Of a stretch of 64,000 nt of DNA, positions 1 through 9,240 are shown piece after piece. The position numbers were made by a program, and so were the translations under genes. Where the stretch lies: the NCBI RefSeq assembly GCF_020544405.1, contig NZ_CP065410.1, forward strand, positions 3,038,001-3,102,000, given 5' to 3'. This stretch comes from Pseudomonas sp. IAC-BECa141. GTDB lineage: Bacteria > Pseudomonadota > Gammaproteobacteria > Pseudomonadales > Pseudomonadaceae. Under the pieces are notes generated by a model. The model worked only from the letters and a program-made list of their open reading frames with translations. It did not search any database and was not told the DNA's origin. The first letter of the stretch is position 1, and each line of letters opens with the position of its first letter.

Positions 1-221
1 AACAGAGAAAATAGCACCGCGACTTCGGTCAGGTGCTCCATCCACAAAGAGGCTTCGTCCAGCGGCAATTTCAGCAAATCAAGCCCGACCGGCCCGATGC
101 CGACACCCAACAGCAGGCATACCGCAGATGTCGTCACCGGCATCCATCGCAGATAGGAGGACGTCAGTGCAAGCATGAGCAGCACGGCGCCGAGCACCGC
201 GACCCAAACGATGAAGCTCAC
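1..221 (-). CDS. Cation:proton antiporter, N-terminal part
   Basis: The gene runs off the left edge, so only about 73 N-terminal residues are visible. They begin at a GTG codon at 221 with MSFIVWVAVLGAVLLM and form a hydrophobic segment, then a second one around VCLLLGVGIGPVGLDLL, then an acidic stretch and LTEVAVLFSL. This hydrophobic pattern and the GPxGLDLL turn resemble the start of Pseudomonas sodium/proton antiporters of the CPA type, which sit in the inner membrane and exchange cations for protons. It starts 48 bases after the Yip1-family gene on the same strand and may be cotranscribed with it. No alternative start exists in frame back to the upstream stop. Assignment rests on a short fragment. 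Confidence 0.6.
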   Translation of the reverse strand, partial: MSFIVWVAVLGAVLLMLALTSSYLRWMPVTTSAVCLLLGVGIGPVGLDLLKLPLDEASLWMEHLTEVAVLFSL

Positions 222-269
222 GACGGGAGGCCCGCCGCGCCGATTCGATGTCGCCGCAACATGCCCGAC

Positions 270-881
270 CTAACCCGCGGTCGTGCGCAGGTATTGCGGC
301 GTCAGCACGTTGAACCACAGCAGAATCATCGATACCAGCAACGTCACCAGCACCAGCAGCGCAACGCCCCAGACGCTCGCCGAATACAGCAAGCCCTGTT
401 CCTTGCGCTCGTGCATGAAGGTCGGCAGGCCAACGAACAGCAGAAACGTCGAATAAATCGACGCCGCGCCCAGCACCAGTACCGCCAGCCAGCGGCTCGG
501 GTACAGGCCGGCGATCCCGGCGAGGAAAAACGGGCTGACGGTATACGCCGCGAAACCTATGCACTGATTGAGCGTCGGCCGCGCATCGAAGGTGCGCGAC
601 ATCCAGCGGATGAAACCGCCGATGATCGCCACACCGACGACGATAGTGAGGTAGAGCATGACACTCAGCTGCAGAGCGCTGGCACTGCTGAGCCTGACGG
701 TTTCACCCGCCGCCAGGCTCCAGCCGACATAAGTCGTGCCGATGAACAGGCACACCGCCGGAACAAGTGCCAGTAACAGCAGATGGGCGAGGTAATGACG
801 CGGATGCGCTTCTTCTTCGCGGCGGATATCGGTCCAGGCGAAGTTCGGCTGGGTGAAGAGTTTGACGATAGGTGCGGACAT
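270..881 (-). CDS. Yip1 family inner-membrane protein
   Basis: A 203-residue protein with a hydrophilic N-terminus of about 30 residues followed by five hydrophobic segments (near residues 32-52, 70-90, 108-125, 130-152 and 168-190). This matches the bacterial Yip1 domain family, whose members are inner-membrane proteins of unknown biochemical role. The ATG at 881 is preceded by the Shine-Dalgarno-like AGGAGG in the window 885-895 (minus strand). The gene leads an apparent pair with the antiporter downstream. Function cannot be inferred beyond membrane localisation. Confidence 0.75.
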   Translation of the reverse strand: MSAPIVKLFTQPNFAWTDIRREEEAHPRHYLAHLLLLALVPAVCLFIGTTYVGWSLAAGETVRLSSASALQLSVMLYLTIVVGVAIIGGFIRWMSRTFDARPTLNQCIGFAAYTVSPFFLAGIAGLYPSRWLAVLVLGAASIYSTFLLFVGLPTFMHERKEQGLLYSASVWGVALLVLVTLLVSMILLWFNVLTPQYLRTTAG

Positions 882-971
882 GACGACCTCCTGATCTCTT
901 GCAACCCGAACGGGCCATGAAGGTATGGAGAGGTCGCCTTGTCCAGCGGTTCACTTTTTTCGGCGGTGTGA

Positions 972-1829
972 TCAGAGCATGGGTTTGCCGCCGGTCACGC
1001 CATAGCGCTGACCGGTGATGTAGCTGGCTTCGTCCGACGCCAGCAGCACATAGATCGGCGCGACTTCCACTGGCTGGCCGGGCCGGCCGAGTGGTGTCTG
1101 CTCGCCGAAGTTCTGCACTTCTTCATCCGGCATGGTCGAGACGATCAGCGGCGTCCAGATCGGCCCCGGCGCGACGCAGTTCACGCGAATCTCCCTCGGC
1201 CCGAGTATCTGGGCCAGACCACCGGTGAAATTGGCGATGGCGCCTTTGGTGGTGGCGTAGGCGAGCAGGGTGGGTTTGGGCATGTCCGAGTTGACCGAAC
1301 TGGTGTTGATGATCGAAGCGCCGGGGCCCATGTGTTTGATGGCGGCCTGGCACAGACGGAAAATCGCGGTGATGTTGACGTCGAAGGTCATCACCCATTC
1401 ATCGTCGGGAATCTCCTCGAAGGTTTCATGAGTCATCTGGAAGGCTGCATTGTTGACCAGCACGTCGATGCGGCCGAAGCGCTCGACAGTTTGGTCCACC
1501 AACGCCTGGCACTGGGCCTTCTGGGCAATGTCGCCGGGCAGCAGCAGGCACTGGCGGCCGGCCTGTTCGACCCAGCGCGCGGTTTCCTTGGCATCTTCGT
1601 GTTCGTTGAGATAGGCGACCGCTACATCTGCACCTTCACGAGCGAAGGCAATTGCCACCGCCCGGCCGATGCCGCTGTCGGCGCCGGTAATCAGCGCAAT
1701 CTTGCCGGCCAGCCGACCGGAGCCGGTGTAGCTTTGCTCGCCGCAATCGGGGTAGGGCTCCATCTTGCGCTGGGAGCCAGGAACCGGTTGTGCCTGTTTC
1801 GGGAATGGGGGTTTTGGATAGTGCGTCAT
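972..1829 (-). CDS. Short-chain dehydrogenase/reductase (YghA/YhdF-like)
   Basis: A 285-residue NAD(P)-dependent oxidoreductase of the classical SDR fold. With the ATG at 1829 it has the cofactor motif TGADSGIG near residues 48-55, the NNAA motif near 126-129, and the catalytic set Ser178, Tyr191 and Lys195 in the YATTK context. The about 40-residue proline-rich N-terminal extension (PKPPFPKQ) before the Rossmann fold is typical of the YghA/YhdF subgroup, often linked to general stress. The ATG at 1829 has GGAG seven bases upstream; a TTG two codons earlier is less likely. The true substrate is not readable from sequence. It lies between the Yip1 gene and patB on the same strand, with about 90 bases on each side. 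Confidence 0.85.
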   Translation of the reverse strand: MTHYPKPPFPKQAQPVPGSQRKMEPYPDCGEQSYTGSGRLAGKIALITGADSGIGRAVAIAFAREGADVAVAYLNEHEDAKETARWVEQAGRQCLLLPGDIAQKAQCQALVDQTVERFGRIDVLVNNAAFQMTHETFEEIPDDEWVMTFDVNITAIFRLCQAAIKHMGPGASIINTSSVNSDMPKPTLLAYATTKGAIANFTGGLAQILGPREIRVNCVAPGPIWTPLIVSTMPDEEVQNFGEQTPLGRPGQPVEVAPIYVLLASDEASYITGQRYGVTGGKPML

Positions 1830-1924
1830 CGTCAATCTCCGGGTCTCATGTCAGGTAGGCCGGTTGACCCGGCCTGTCTTGAGTGAGTTCGATCGGATTG
1901 ACGCTTGGGTTTGTCCTGACGTGA

Positions 1925-3073
1925 TTACCGGGACTTCAAGGCTCGCTCCATCCGCGAGATCCCTTCTTCCAGCATCGAGCGCGGGCAGCCGAAGTTCAGG
2001 CGCACGAACTGTTGGCTGAGATCGCCAAAATCCAGGCCAGGGCTGAGGCCGACGCGGGCGTGCTCCAGGAAGAATTTCTGTGGGTCGTCCAGATCCAGCG
2101 CCGAGCAGTCGAGCCACGCCAGATAAGTGCCTTGTGGAACGTTGATCGTTACGCCGGGCAGACGGCTGCGAACCGCTTCTACCAGCCAGTCACGGTTGGC
2201 TTGCAGGTATTGCTTGAGTTCCTTCAGCCACGGACCGGCCTCGCTGTAGGCCACGCGGGTGGCTTCCATGCCCAACGGGTTGACGCTGTCGACCATGCCG
2301 CAACGGGCGTGGTTGACGCGTTCGCGCAGGGCGGCGTCCTGGATGATCATGAACGAGGTCTTGAGACCGGCGATGTTGTAGGCCTTGCTCGCCGACATCA
2401 GGGTGATGGTGCGACGGGCGATCTCCGGGCTCAGGGAGGCGGTCGGGATGTGCACACGGCCGTCGTAGCACAGCTCGGCGTGGATCTCGTCGGAGATGAT
2501 CCAGGCGTCCTGCGCCATGCAGATGTCGGCCACCGCTTGCAGTTCTTCACGGCCGAAGACCTTGCCGATCGGGTTGTGCGGGTTGCTCAGCAGCAGGGCG
2601 CCGCCACCTTTCAGGGATTCACGCAAGGCATCCAGCGGCGTGGCGTAGGTGCCGTCGGCCAGAGCGTTGAATTCCAGTTCGACCTTGTTCAGGCCCCAAT
2701 GGCCCGGCGCATGGCGCAGCGGCGGGTAGTTCGGGGTTTGCACCACGACGTTCTGCTGAGGCTGCACCAGCGCCTTGAGCGCCATGTTGAAACCCGATTC
2801 AACACCCGGCAGGAAGATCAGCTCCTGCGGTTTGACCCGCCAGGCGAACTTGTTCCAGAGGTCGGCAACGATGGCCTCGCGCAGGTTGTCCTGGGCCACG
2901 CTGTAACCCACCAACGGGTGCAGCAGGCGCTGTTGCAACGCCTCGATGACCACTGGCGGCGCAGCGAAATCCATGTCAGCGACCCACATCGGCAACACGT
3001 CGGCCGGATAGCGGCTCCACTTGGTGCTGCCGGTGTCGTGGCGGTCGAATACCTGATCAAAATCGAAAGTCAT
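1925..3073 (-). CDS. patB: PatB/MalY-type PLP-dependent C-S beta-lyase
   Basis: A fold-type I aminotransferase-like enzyme of 382 residues. The PLP Schiff-base lysine is in SASKAYN (about Lys230), the cofactor Asp in ISDEIHAE (about Asp195) and the substrate-binding region in SNPHNPIGKV. The N-terminal MWVADMDFAAPP motif is typical of PatB/MalY cystathionine beta-lyases, which cleave carbon-sulfur bonds of cysteine conjugates to pyruvate, ammonia and a thiol. The open frame extends 22 codons upstream, but the ATG at 3073 fits the usual start (MTFDFDQVFDRH). Either cystathionine or another cysteine S-conjugate may be the physiological substrate. Confidence 0.85.
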   Translation of the reverse strand: MTFDFDQVFDRHDTGSTKWSRYPADVLPMWVADMDFAAPPVVIEALQQRLLHPLVGYSVAQDNLREAIVADLWNKFAWRVKPQELIFLPGVESGFNMALKALVQPQQNVVVQTPNYPPLRHAPGHWGLNKVELEFNALADGTYATPLDALRESLKGGGALLLSNPHNPIGKVFGREELQAVADICMAQDAWIISDEIHAELCYDGRVHIPTASLSPEIARRTITLMSASKAYNIAGLKTSFMIIQDAALRERVNHARCGMVDSVNPLGMEATRVAYSEAGPWLKELKQYLQANRDWLVEAVRSRLPGVTINVPQGTYLAWLDCSALDLDDPQKFFLEHARVGLSPGLDFGDLSQQFVRLNFGCPRSMLEEGISRMERALKSR

Positions 3074-3147
3074 GCGCGGTCTCTGAAGGCGGAGATGGGT
3101 CGTGCCCGCCATGATAAGCCCATGCTCCTGAAGGAGCACACAAAACC

Positions 3148-3231
3148 TGTGGGAGCGAGCTTGCTCGCGAATGCGTCTGGTCAGGCAGCATCAATGTTGA
3201 ATGACACACCGCTTTTCGCGAGCAAGCTCGC
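3148..3231. repeat. REP doublet (REPIN), right half interrupted by IS110
   Basis: Two inverted copies of the Pseudomonas REP core lie head to head: CTGTGGGAGCGAGCTTGCTC beginning at 3148 and the inverted TTCGCGAGCAAGCTCGCT ending at 3232. The second copy stops abruptly after GCTCGCT, and its expected remainder CCCACAGG is found at 4409-4416, on the other side of the IS110 element. Together these rebuild one REP doublet of about 95 bases that was split by transposition. Confidence 0.9.
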
Positions 3232-3244
3232 TTGTATGCTGGTA

Positions 3245-3397
3245 CTTGAAGGGAGGAGGAGGGACAAGGCTCGATTCTGACTGTTGGCGCAGTACAGATC
3301 CGTGGGAGATTTCTCCCCTCCTCCTTTCACCCAAGCGCCGATAAAGAATGCATCTGGCTAGACCGACGATAGGAACAAGCCTGCGCCTCTGGGTGAG
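3245..3397 (+). ncRNA. Candidate IS110 bridge RNA
   Basis: Two consecutive stem-loops lie in the left noncoding end. The first stem pairs the purine-rich GAAGGGAGGAGGAGG (3248-3262) with CCTCCTCCTTTC (3317-3328). Its loop holds GCTCG (3269-3273), identical to the left target, and GTGGGAG (3302-3308), complementary to the right target including the CT core. The second stem pairs CACCC (3328-3332) with GGGTG (3391-3395) and GCGC (3335-3338) with GCGC (3383-3386). Its loop holds AGAAT (3345-3349), identical to the right end of the element at 4402-4406, and ACAAG (3375-3379), complementary to CTTGT at the left junction (3231-3235). These are the four guides expected of a bridge RNA that pairs donor and target DNA for the transposase. 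RNA ends are estimated. Confidence 0.75.
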
Positions 3398-3435
3398 CCC
3401 TTCAAGTGCTCAAAACCATATCTCGGGGGTGTTCA

Positions 3436-4383
3436 ATGGCAATGTCGGTTTCTGTTTCCAAGCCAATCGTGGGCGTGGATGTCGCCAAAGATGAGCTGGT
3501 GATCTACCAGACCGAACTGGATCTGCTGGAAACGCTTCCCAATAACAAGCCAGCCATCAAGAAATGGCTGAAAACCTTGCCGGCACCGGTCGACATAGCA
3601 ATTGAGTCGACCAATATCTATCACTTGGAATTCGCCGATCTGGCCCATGATGCCGGCTGCACGATTTACATGGTCGGTGGCTATGAACTAAGCCACTACC
3701 GCAAAGGTGTGAAGGTTCGCGCCAAAACCGACGCGCTGGATGCAAAGCTGCTCGCCCGTTATCTGAAAAACGAATATGAAGAGCTTCACCCATGGACTCC
3801 ACCATCGCCGCTGTATCGTCAGCTCTTGAGCCTTTTCCGCCGGCGCGCCGCGCTGGTTCAGGCACGAGTTGGCCTGGTACAGAGCTGGGCAAATGAGCCG
3901 CTGCTCAAAGCCGCTTTTGCCGAGCAAATAGCCTCAATGCAGAGGCTTGAAGTGCTGGTCGAGAAGATGATCAACGACCTCCTTAAAGAGGCCGGTTTAC
4001 TTGTCCATCTAAGGCGCTGCATGAAAGTTGAAGGCATAGGCTTTTTGACTGGAGCTCGCCTGATCGCGGCGTTTCAACGGGGCGAGTTTAAAAACGCTGA
4101 CGCATTCATCGCTTTTTTGGGGATGGATTTACGGGTTTCACAGTCGGGGCAGAAGGACGGTCGTCGCAGTCTGACAAAACGAGGTGATCCGGAGGCGCGC
4201 CGACTTTTGCACAATGCAGCCATGTCGGCCAGCCGAACAGCGACCTGGAAAGGTTTTTATGAAGAGCAACGAGCTAAAGGGTTCAGCACCACTCAGGCAC
4301 TGGTGATTCTGGCCCGTAAACTTGCTCGGGTCGTATTCGCACTACTAAAGGGGCAGAGCGAATACCAGCCGAAAGCAAGTTGA
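3436..4383 (+). CDS. IS110 family transposase (recombinase)
   Basis: A 315-residue IS110 transposase. The N-terminal RuvC-like DEDD domain shows Asp15 (VGVDVAKDE), Glu57 (AIESTN), and Asp99 and Asp102 (KTDALDAK). The C-terminal Transposase_20 domain contains the EGIGFLTGARL helix-hairpin-helix-like segment and the conserved AAMSAS motif with the likely nucleophilic serine. The frame is open from a GTG at 3406, but the ATG at 3436 has the better ribosome site (GGGGG seven bases upstream). The reading frame is intact, so the element may be active. The protein would act on donor and target DNA together with the RNA encoded just upstream. Confidence 0.92.
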   Translation: MAMSVSVSKPIVGVDVAKDELVIYQTELDLLETLPNNKPAIKKWLKTLPAPVDIAIESTNIYHLEFADLAHDAGCTIYMVGGYELSHYRKGVKVRAKTDALDAKLLARYLKNEYEELHPWTPPSPLYRQLLSLFRRRAALVQARVGLVQSWANEPLLKAAFAEQIASMQRLEVLVEKMINDLLKEAGLLVHLRRCMKVEGIGFLTGARLIAAFQRGEFKNADAFIAFLGMDLRVSQSGQKDGRRSLTKRGDPEARRLLHNAAMSASRTATWKGFYEEQRAKGFSTTQALVILARKLARVVFALLKGQSEYQPKAS

Positions 4384-4408
4384 GGGTTTCCCCTAAACCA
4401 TAGAATCT

Positions 4409-4571
4409 CCCACAGGGAGGTGGTGATCCGACAAACGGCCGACGGTCGGTTTTCACACTGGCCAACCACACGTTGTCTACAGTGAAAAAGTCGGCACTCA
4501 AGTGCCGCAACCGTGATTGTCCAGAACAGACCCGGCACCAGTACCGGGTTCCACCTGATCAGGAGTGCACG
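4409..4571 (+). promoter_or_regulatory. fdnG upstream leader with two hairpins
   Basis: The 163 bases between the IS110 right end and fdnG contain two perfect hairpins: CGGCAC-TCAA-GTGCCG at 4492-4507 and ACCCGG-N8-CCGGGT at about 4530-4549. Neither has a T-tract, so they are not obvious terminators. A ribosome-binding site AGGAG at 4561-4565 precedes the ATG at 4572. I see no convincing Anr box or sigma-54 promoter here. Because the IS lies immediately upstream, part of the native control region may have been displaced. Confidence 0.4.
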
Positions 4572-7500
4572 ATGGATCTCAGCCGTCGTCAGTTCTTCAA
4601 GGTCGCCGGTATCGGCCTTGCAGGCTCTAGCCTGGGCGCGTTGGGCATGGCCCCGACGCTGGCCTTCGCCGAGCAGGTGCGCCACTTCAAGCTTGCCCAC
4701 ACCCATGAAACCCGCAACACCTGCCCGTATTGCTCGGTCGGTTGCGGGTTGATCATGTACAGCCAGGGCGATGCCGCGAAGAACGTTGCGCAAAACATCA
4801 TCCATATCGAGGGCGACGCCGACCACCCGGTCAACCGTGGCACCCTGTGCCCGAAAGGCGCGGGCCTTCTGGATTTCATTCACAGCCCCGGCCGCCTGCA
4901 GTACCCGCAGGTGCGCAAGCCCGGCAGCAGCGAATGGACCCGGATCACCTGGGACGAAGCCCTCGACCGCGTCGCCGACCTGATGAAGGCCGACCGCGAC
5001 GCCAATTTCGTCGAGCAGAACGCCCAGGGGCAGACGGTCAATCGCTGGCTGACTACCGGTTTCCTCGCGGCGTCTGCAGCGTCCAACGAAGCGGGCTACA
5101 TCACCCACAAGGTGGTACGCAGTCTCGGCATGCTGGGGTTCGATAACCAGGCGCGTGTCTGACACGGCCCGACGGTGGCAAGTCTTGCCCCGACGTACGG
5201 CCGTGGAGCCATGACCAACACCTGGACCGATATCGCCAACGCGAATCTGATCCTGGTGATGGGCGGCAACGCAGCAGAAGCCCATCCTTGCGGCTTCAAA
5301 TGGGTGACCGAAGCCAAGGCGCACAACGCCGCGCGGCTGATTGTGGTCGATCCGAGGTTTACCCGGACCGCGTCCGTGGCCGATTACTACGCGCCGATTC
5401 GCACCGGCAGCGACATCGCGTTCATGGGCGGGCTGATCAATTACCTGCTGACCGAGGACAAGATCCAGCACGAATACGTGCGCAACTACACCGACGTGTC
5501 GTTCATCGTCAAAGCCGGGTTCGGCTTCGAAGACGGACTGTTCACCGGTTACGACGCAGCCAAACGCAGCTACACCGACAAATCCACCTGGGGTTACGAA
5601 CTGGGTGACGACGGCTTCGTCAAAGTCGACCCGACCCTGCAGGACCCGCGCTGCGTCTATCAATTGATGAAGCAGCATTACAGCCGCTACAACATCGACC
5701 TCGCGAGCCAGATCTGTGGCATGCCGGTCGACGCGATGAAAAAGATCTGGGAGGAAATCGCCACTTGCTCGCAACCGGGCAAGACCATGACCATCCTCTA
5801 TGCGTTGGGCTGGACCCAGCACTCGATCGGCTCGCAGATCATCCGCAGCGCAGCCATGGTGCAACTGTTGCTGGGCAACGTCGGCATGCCCGGCGGCGGG
5901 GTCAACGCCTTGCGCGGGCACTCGAACATTCAGGGCCTGACCGACCTCGGCCTGCTGTCCAACGCGCTGCCGGGTTACCTGACCCTGCCCACCGACATGG
6001 AGCAGGACTACAACGCCTACATCAAGAAACGCACGCAAGTACCGCTGCGGCCGGGGCAATTGTCCTACTGGCAGAACTACAGCAAGTTCCACGTCAGCCT
6101 GATGAAAGCCTGGTACGGCGCCAATGCCACCGCCGAGAATCAGTGGGCCTACCACTACCTGCCGAAACTCGACATCCCCAACTACGACATCCTCAAGGTG
6201 TTCGACCTGATGGGGCAGGGCAAGGTCAACGGCTACATGTGTCAGGGCTTCAACCCGATTGCCGCGTTGCCGGACAAGAACCGGGTGATGGCCGCATTGG
6301 CCAAGCTGAAATGGCTGGTGGTCATGGACCCGCTGGCCACCGAAACCTCGCAGTTCTGGGAACACGTCGGGCCGTTCAATGATGTGAAGAGCGCCGACAT
6401 CCAGACCGAAGTGATCCGTCTGCCGACCACCTGTTTTGCTGAAGAGGACGGTTCGCTGGTCAACAGCAGCCGCTGGCTGCAATGGCACTGGAAAGGTGCC
6501 GACGGCCCCGGCGAGGCGCGCACTGACGTGCAGATCATGAGTGCGCTGTTCCTGCGCCTGCGTGAGCGTTATCAGGCCCAGGGCGGCAAATTCGCCGATC
6601 CGCTGTTGAAGCTGTCGTGGCCGTACAAGATCGCCGAAGAACCCTCGCCGGAAGAGATCGCCAAAGAGATCAACGGCTACGCCACCACGGATTTCACCGA
6701 CGCCACCGGCGCGACGATCAAGGGCAATTCGCAACTGGCCGGGTTCGCCCAGCTCAAGGATGACGGCAGCACCGCGTCCGGCTGCTGGATCTTCTGCGGC
6801 AGCTGGACCGAAGCCGGCAACCAGATGGCCCGCCGTGACAATAACGACCCTTACGGCATGCATCAGCATCAGGGTTGGGCGTGGGCCTGGCCGGCCAACC
6901 GGCGGATTCTGTACAACCGCGCTTCTGCGGACGTCGCCGGCAAACCGTGGGATCCGAAAAAACGCCTGGTGTGGTGGAACGGCAAGGCCTGGGGCGGCAC
7001 CGACGTGCCGGATTACAAGGCCGACGTGCCGCCGGAGGCCGGGATGAACCCGTTCATCATGAACCCCGAAGGCGTGGCGCGGTTCTTCGCCGTCGACAAG
7101 ATGAACGAAGGGCCATTCCCCGAGCACTACGAGCCGTTCGAAACCCCGATCGGCATCAACCCGCTGCACCCGGAAAACAAGAAAGCCATCAGCAACCCTG
7201 CGGCACGGATTTTCGATTCGGTGTGGGACAGCCTTGGCGTCGCCAAGGATTACCCGTACGCCGCCACCAGCTACCGGCTGACCGAGCATTTCCACTTCTG
7301 GAGCAAGCACTGCAAGTTGAACGCGATTGCCCAACCCGAGCAGTTCGTGGAAATCGGCGAAGTGCTGGCCAAGGAAAAAGGCATCGCTGCCGGCGACCGG
7401 GTGCGGGTCACCTGCAAGCGCGGGTTCATTGAAGCGGTAGCGGTGGTGACCAAAAGGATCCGGCCGTTGCAGGTCAACAACCAGGTGGTGCACCAGATCG

Positions 7501-7637
7501 GCATTCCGCTGCACTGGGGCTTCACCGGCCTGACGCGTCACGGTTACCTGACCAACACCCTGGTGCCGTTCCTCGGCGATGGCAATACACAGACCCCGGA
7601 ATCCAAGTCATTCCTGGTCAACGTGGAGAAGCTCTGA
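4572..7637 (+). CDS. fdnG: Formate dehydrogenase-N/O alpha subunit, selenoprotein
   Basis: Catalytic subunit of the membrane-associated respiratory formate dehydrogenase, oxidising formate to CO2 on a bis-MGD molybdenum or tungsten centre at the periplasmic face. The product is 1021 residues including selenocysteine at codon 197, encoded by the in-frame TGA at 5160-5162 in the context NQARV-U-HGPTVASL. The N-terminus has a twin-arginine signal (SRRQFFK, residues 4-10), then Cys51, Cys54 and Cys58 (CPYCSVGCG) plus CPKG near residue 93, which bind one [4Fe-4S] cluster. The ATG at 4572 has AGGAG six bases upstream and matches the usual start just before the Tat motif. It leads an operon with the beta and gamma subunits, fdhE, selA and selB. 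An automatic caller would split it at the TGA; this is recoding, not a mutation, as shown by the SECIS and the sel genes downstream. Confidence 0.97.
5160..5205 (+). promoter_or_regulatory. UGA(Sec) codon and bacterial SECIS hairpin
   Basis: Directly after the TGA at 5160-5162, CACGGCC (5163-5169) pairs with GGCCGTG (5199-5205). The apical stem GGCA (5177-5180) pairs with TGCC (5186-5189) around the loop AGTCT. Lower stem, distance from the TGA and the GTCT-type loop agree with the known bacterial formate dehydrogenase SECIS element that recruits SelB with Sec-tRNA. It lies inside the coding sequence. Confidence 0.9.
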
Positions 7638-7651
7638 TGGAGAATCTTTAG

Positions 7652-8587
7652 ATGGCCAGCCAAGACATCATTGCCCGCTCGGCCACCACCACACCGGCGC
7701 CGTCGATACGCGACCAGGAACAGGTGGCCAAACTGATCGACACCACCAAATGCATCGGTTGCAAGGCTTGTCAGGTCGCGTGCTCGGAATGGAACGAGTT
7801 GCGCGACGAGGTCGGCCACAACCACGGCACCTACGACAACCCGCAGGACCTGAGCGCCGATTCATGGACGCTGATGCGCTTCACCGAGCATGAAACCGAC
7901 GCCGGCAATCTCGAATGGCTGATCCGCAAGGACGGCTGCATGCACTGCGCCGAGCCCGGTTGCCTGGCGGCGTGCCCCAGCCCCGGCGCGATCATCAAGC
8001 ACGCCAACGGCATCGTCGATTTCGACCAGGACCACTGCATCGGCTGCGGTTATTGCATCACCGGTTGCCCGTTCAACATCCCGCGCATTTCGCAGAAAGA
8101 TCACAAGGCCTACAAATGCACGCTGTGTTCGGACCGGGTGGCGGTGGGGCTTGAGCCGGCCTGTGTGAAAACCTGCCCGACCGGTGCCATCGTGTTCGGC
8201 ACCAAGGACGATATGAAGACCCACGCCGCCGAGCGCATCGTCGACCTGAAAAGCCGTGGCTTCGACAATGCCGGCCTGTATGACCCGGAAGGCGTCGGCG
8301 GCACCCACGTCATGTACGTGTTGCACCACGCCGACACGCCGAAAATCTACGCCGGACTGCCGGACAACCCCGAGATCAGTCCGCTGGTGGGCTTGTGGAA
8401 AGGCATCAGCAAACCGCTGGGCCTTTTGGCCATGGGCGCCGCGGTGCTGGCCGGGTTCTTCCATTACGTGCGGATCGGCCCGAACCGGGTCGAAGAAGAT
8501 GAACATCCCGATCCGCCCGACACCTCGGTGCACGTCGTCGATCCGGCAGTGCACACCTTCGACCCACGCGGGGAGGGCCGGCCATGA
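7652..8587 (+). CDS. fdnH: Formate dehydrogenase iron-sulfur (beta) subunit
   Basis: A 311-residue electron-transfer subunit carrying four [4Fe-4S] clusters from formate dehydrogenase alpha to the cytochrome b subunit. Cysteine groups are visible as [11 protein letters not shown] near residue 34, [14 protein letters not shown] near 97, [12 protein letters not shown] near 130 and CTLCSDR with CVKTCP near 152-172. A single hydrophobic helix near residues 255-275 ([17 protein letters not shown]) anchors the C-terminus, as in FdnH/FdoH. It begins 14 bases after fdnG with GGAG at 7640-7643 and overlaps the gamma subunit gene by four bases, so translation is probably coupled. Confidence 0.96.
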   Translation: MASQDIIARSATTTPAPSIRDQEQVAKLIDTTKCIGCKACQVACSEWNELRDEVGHNHGTYDNPQDLSADSWTLMRFTEHETDAGNLEWLIRKDGCMHCAEPGCLAACPSPGAIIKHANGIVDFDQDHCIGCGYCITGCPFNIPRISQKDHKAYKCTLCSDRVAVGLEPACVKTCPTGAIVFGTKDDMKTHAAERIVDLKSRGFDNAGLYDPEGVGGTHVMYVLHHADTPKIYAGLPDNPEISPLVGLWKGISKPLGLLAMGAAVLAGFFHYVRIGPNRVEEDEHPDPPDTSVHVVDPAVHTFDPRGEGRP

Positions 8588-9237
8588 GCAACAAGACGAT
8601 CCTGCGCTACACCGCCAATCAGCGCACCAATCACTGGCTGGTGGCGATTCTGTTCTTCATGGCCGGACTGTCGGGGCTGGCTTTGTTTCATCCGTCGATG
8701 TTCTGGCTGACCCACCTGTTCGGAGGCGGGCCTTGGACGCGGATCCTGCATCCGTTCATGGGCGTGCTGATGTTCGTGTTTTTCCTCGGCCTGGTGTTTC
8801 GCTTCTGGCGCTCGAACTTCTTCATCGACAACGACTGGAAGTGGCTGCGGCGAATTGACCGGGTAATGGTCAACGACGAAGAAACCGTGCCGCCGGTGGG
8901 CAAGTACAACGCCGGGCAAAAACTGCTGTTCTGGACTTTACTGCTGTGCATGCTCGCATTGCTGTTCACGGGACTGGTGATCTGGCGCGCGTATTTCAGT
9001 CATTACTTCGGCATCACCACGATTCGCTGGGCCATGTTGCTGCACGCACTGGCGGGGTTTGTGCTGATCCTGAGCATCATCGTGCACATCTACGCCGGGA
9101 TCTGGATCAAGGGTTCGGTGGACGCGATGATGCACGGCTGGGTCAGTCGCGCCTGGGCCAGGAAACACCATGCACTCTGGTATCGCGAGGTGGAAAGCCA
9201 GGATCCGCCAGAGCGACCGGTCACGAAAAAGGGCTGA
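8584..9237 (+). CDS. fdnI: Formate dehydrogenase cytochrome b556 (gamma) subunit
   Basis: A 217-residue integral membrane protein with four hydrophobic helices and the haem-ligand histidines of the FdnI/FdoI family (NHWLVA near residue 16, HPFMGV near 57, LHALAGF near 153 and IVHIYAG near 168). It takes electrons from the beta subunit and reduces quinone. The start ATG overlaps the fdnH stop (ATGA). The next gene, fdhE, follows after three bases. Confidence 0.95.
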   Translation: MSNKTILRYTANQRTNHWLVAILFFMAGLSGLALFHPSMFWLTHLFGGGPWTRILHPFMGVLMFVFFLGLVFRFWRSNFFIDNDWKWLRRIDRVMVNDEETVPPVGKYNAGQKLLFWTLLLCMLALLFTGLVIWRAYFSHYFGITTIRWAMLLHALAGFVLILSIIVHIYAGIWIKGSVDAMMHGWVSRAWARKHHALWYREVESQDPPERPVTKKG

Positions 9238-9240
9238 CAG

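Larger units (their letters stand above)
3231..4408 (+). mobile_element. IS110-family insertion sequence in a REP target
   Basis: The element spans about 1.18 kb between two CT dinucleotides at 3231-3232 and 4407-4408, which act as the shared core. Outside, the REP sequence reads GCTCG-CT on the left and CT-CCCACAGG on the right, giving an intact REP when joined. It carries one DEDD transposase, a long left noncoding end of about 200 bases and a short right end of about 25 bases, with no terminal inverted repeats. This layout is that of the IS110 group, whose members recombine through a CT core. REP sequences are known targets of IS110-type elements in Pseudomonas. Confidence 0.9.

Noticed and set aside
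1857..1875. AGGCCGG-TTGAC-CCGGCCT hairpin as terminator of patB
   Set aside because: No T-tract follows on the minus strand; it could form a hairpin but terminator function is unsupported.
4492..4507. Sigma-54 promoter in the fdnG leader
   Set aside because: The GG and GC elements do not have the required 10-base spacing; the resemblance comes from the hairpin.
5160..5162. TGA as a nonsense mutation splitting fdnG
   Set aside because: A SECIS hairpin follows at once, the context NQARV-U-HGPT is canonical, and selA, selB and selC are downstream.
4293..7541. 1082-codon open frame antisense to fdnG
   Set aside because: It lies entirely opposite a clearly coding selenoprotein gene; its composition (many H, R, V, G) is that of a high-GC shadow frame.
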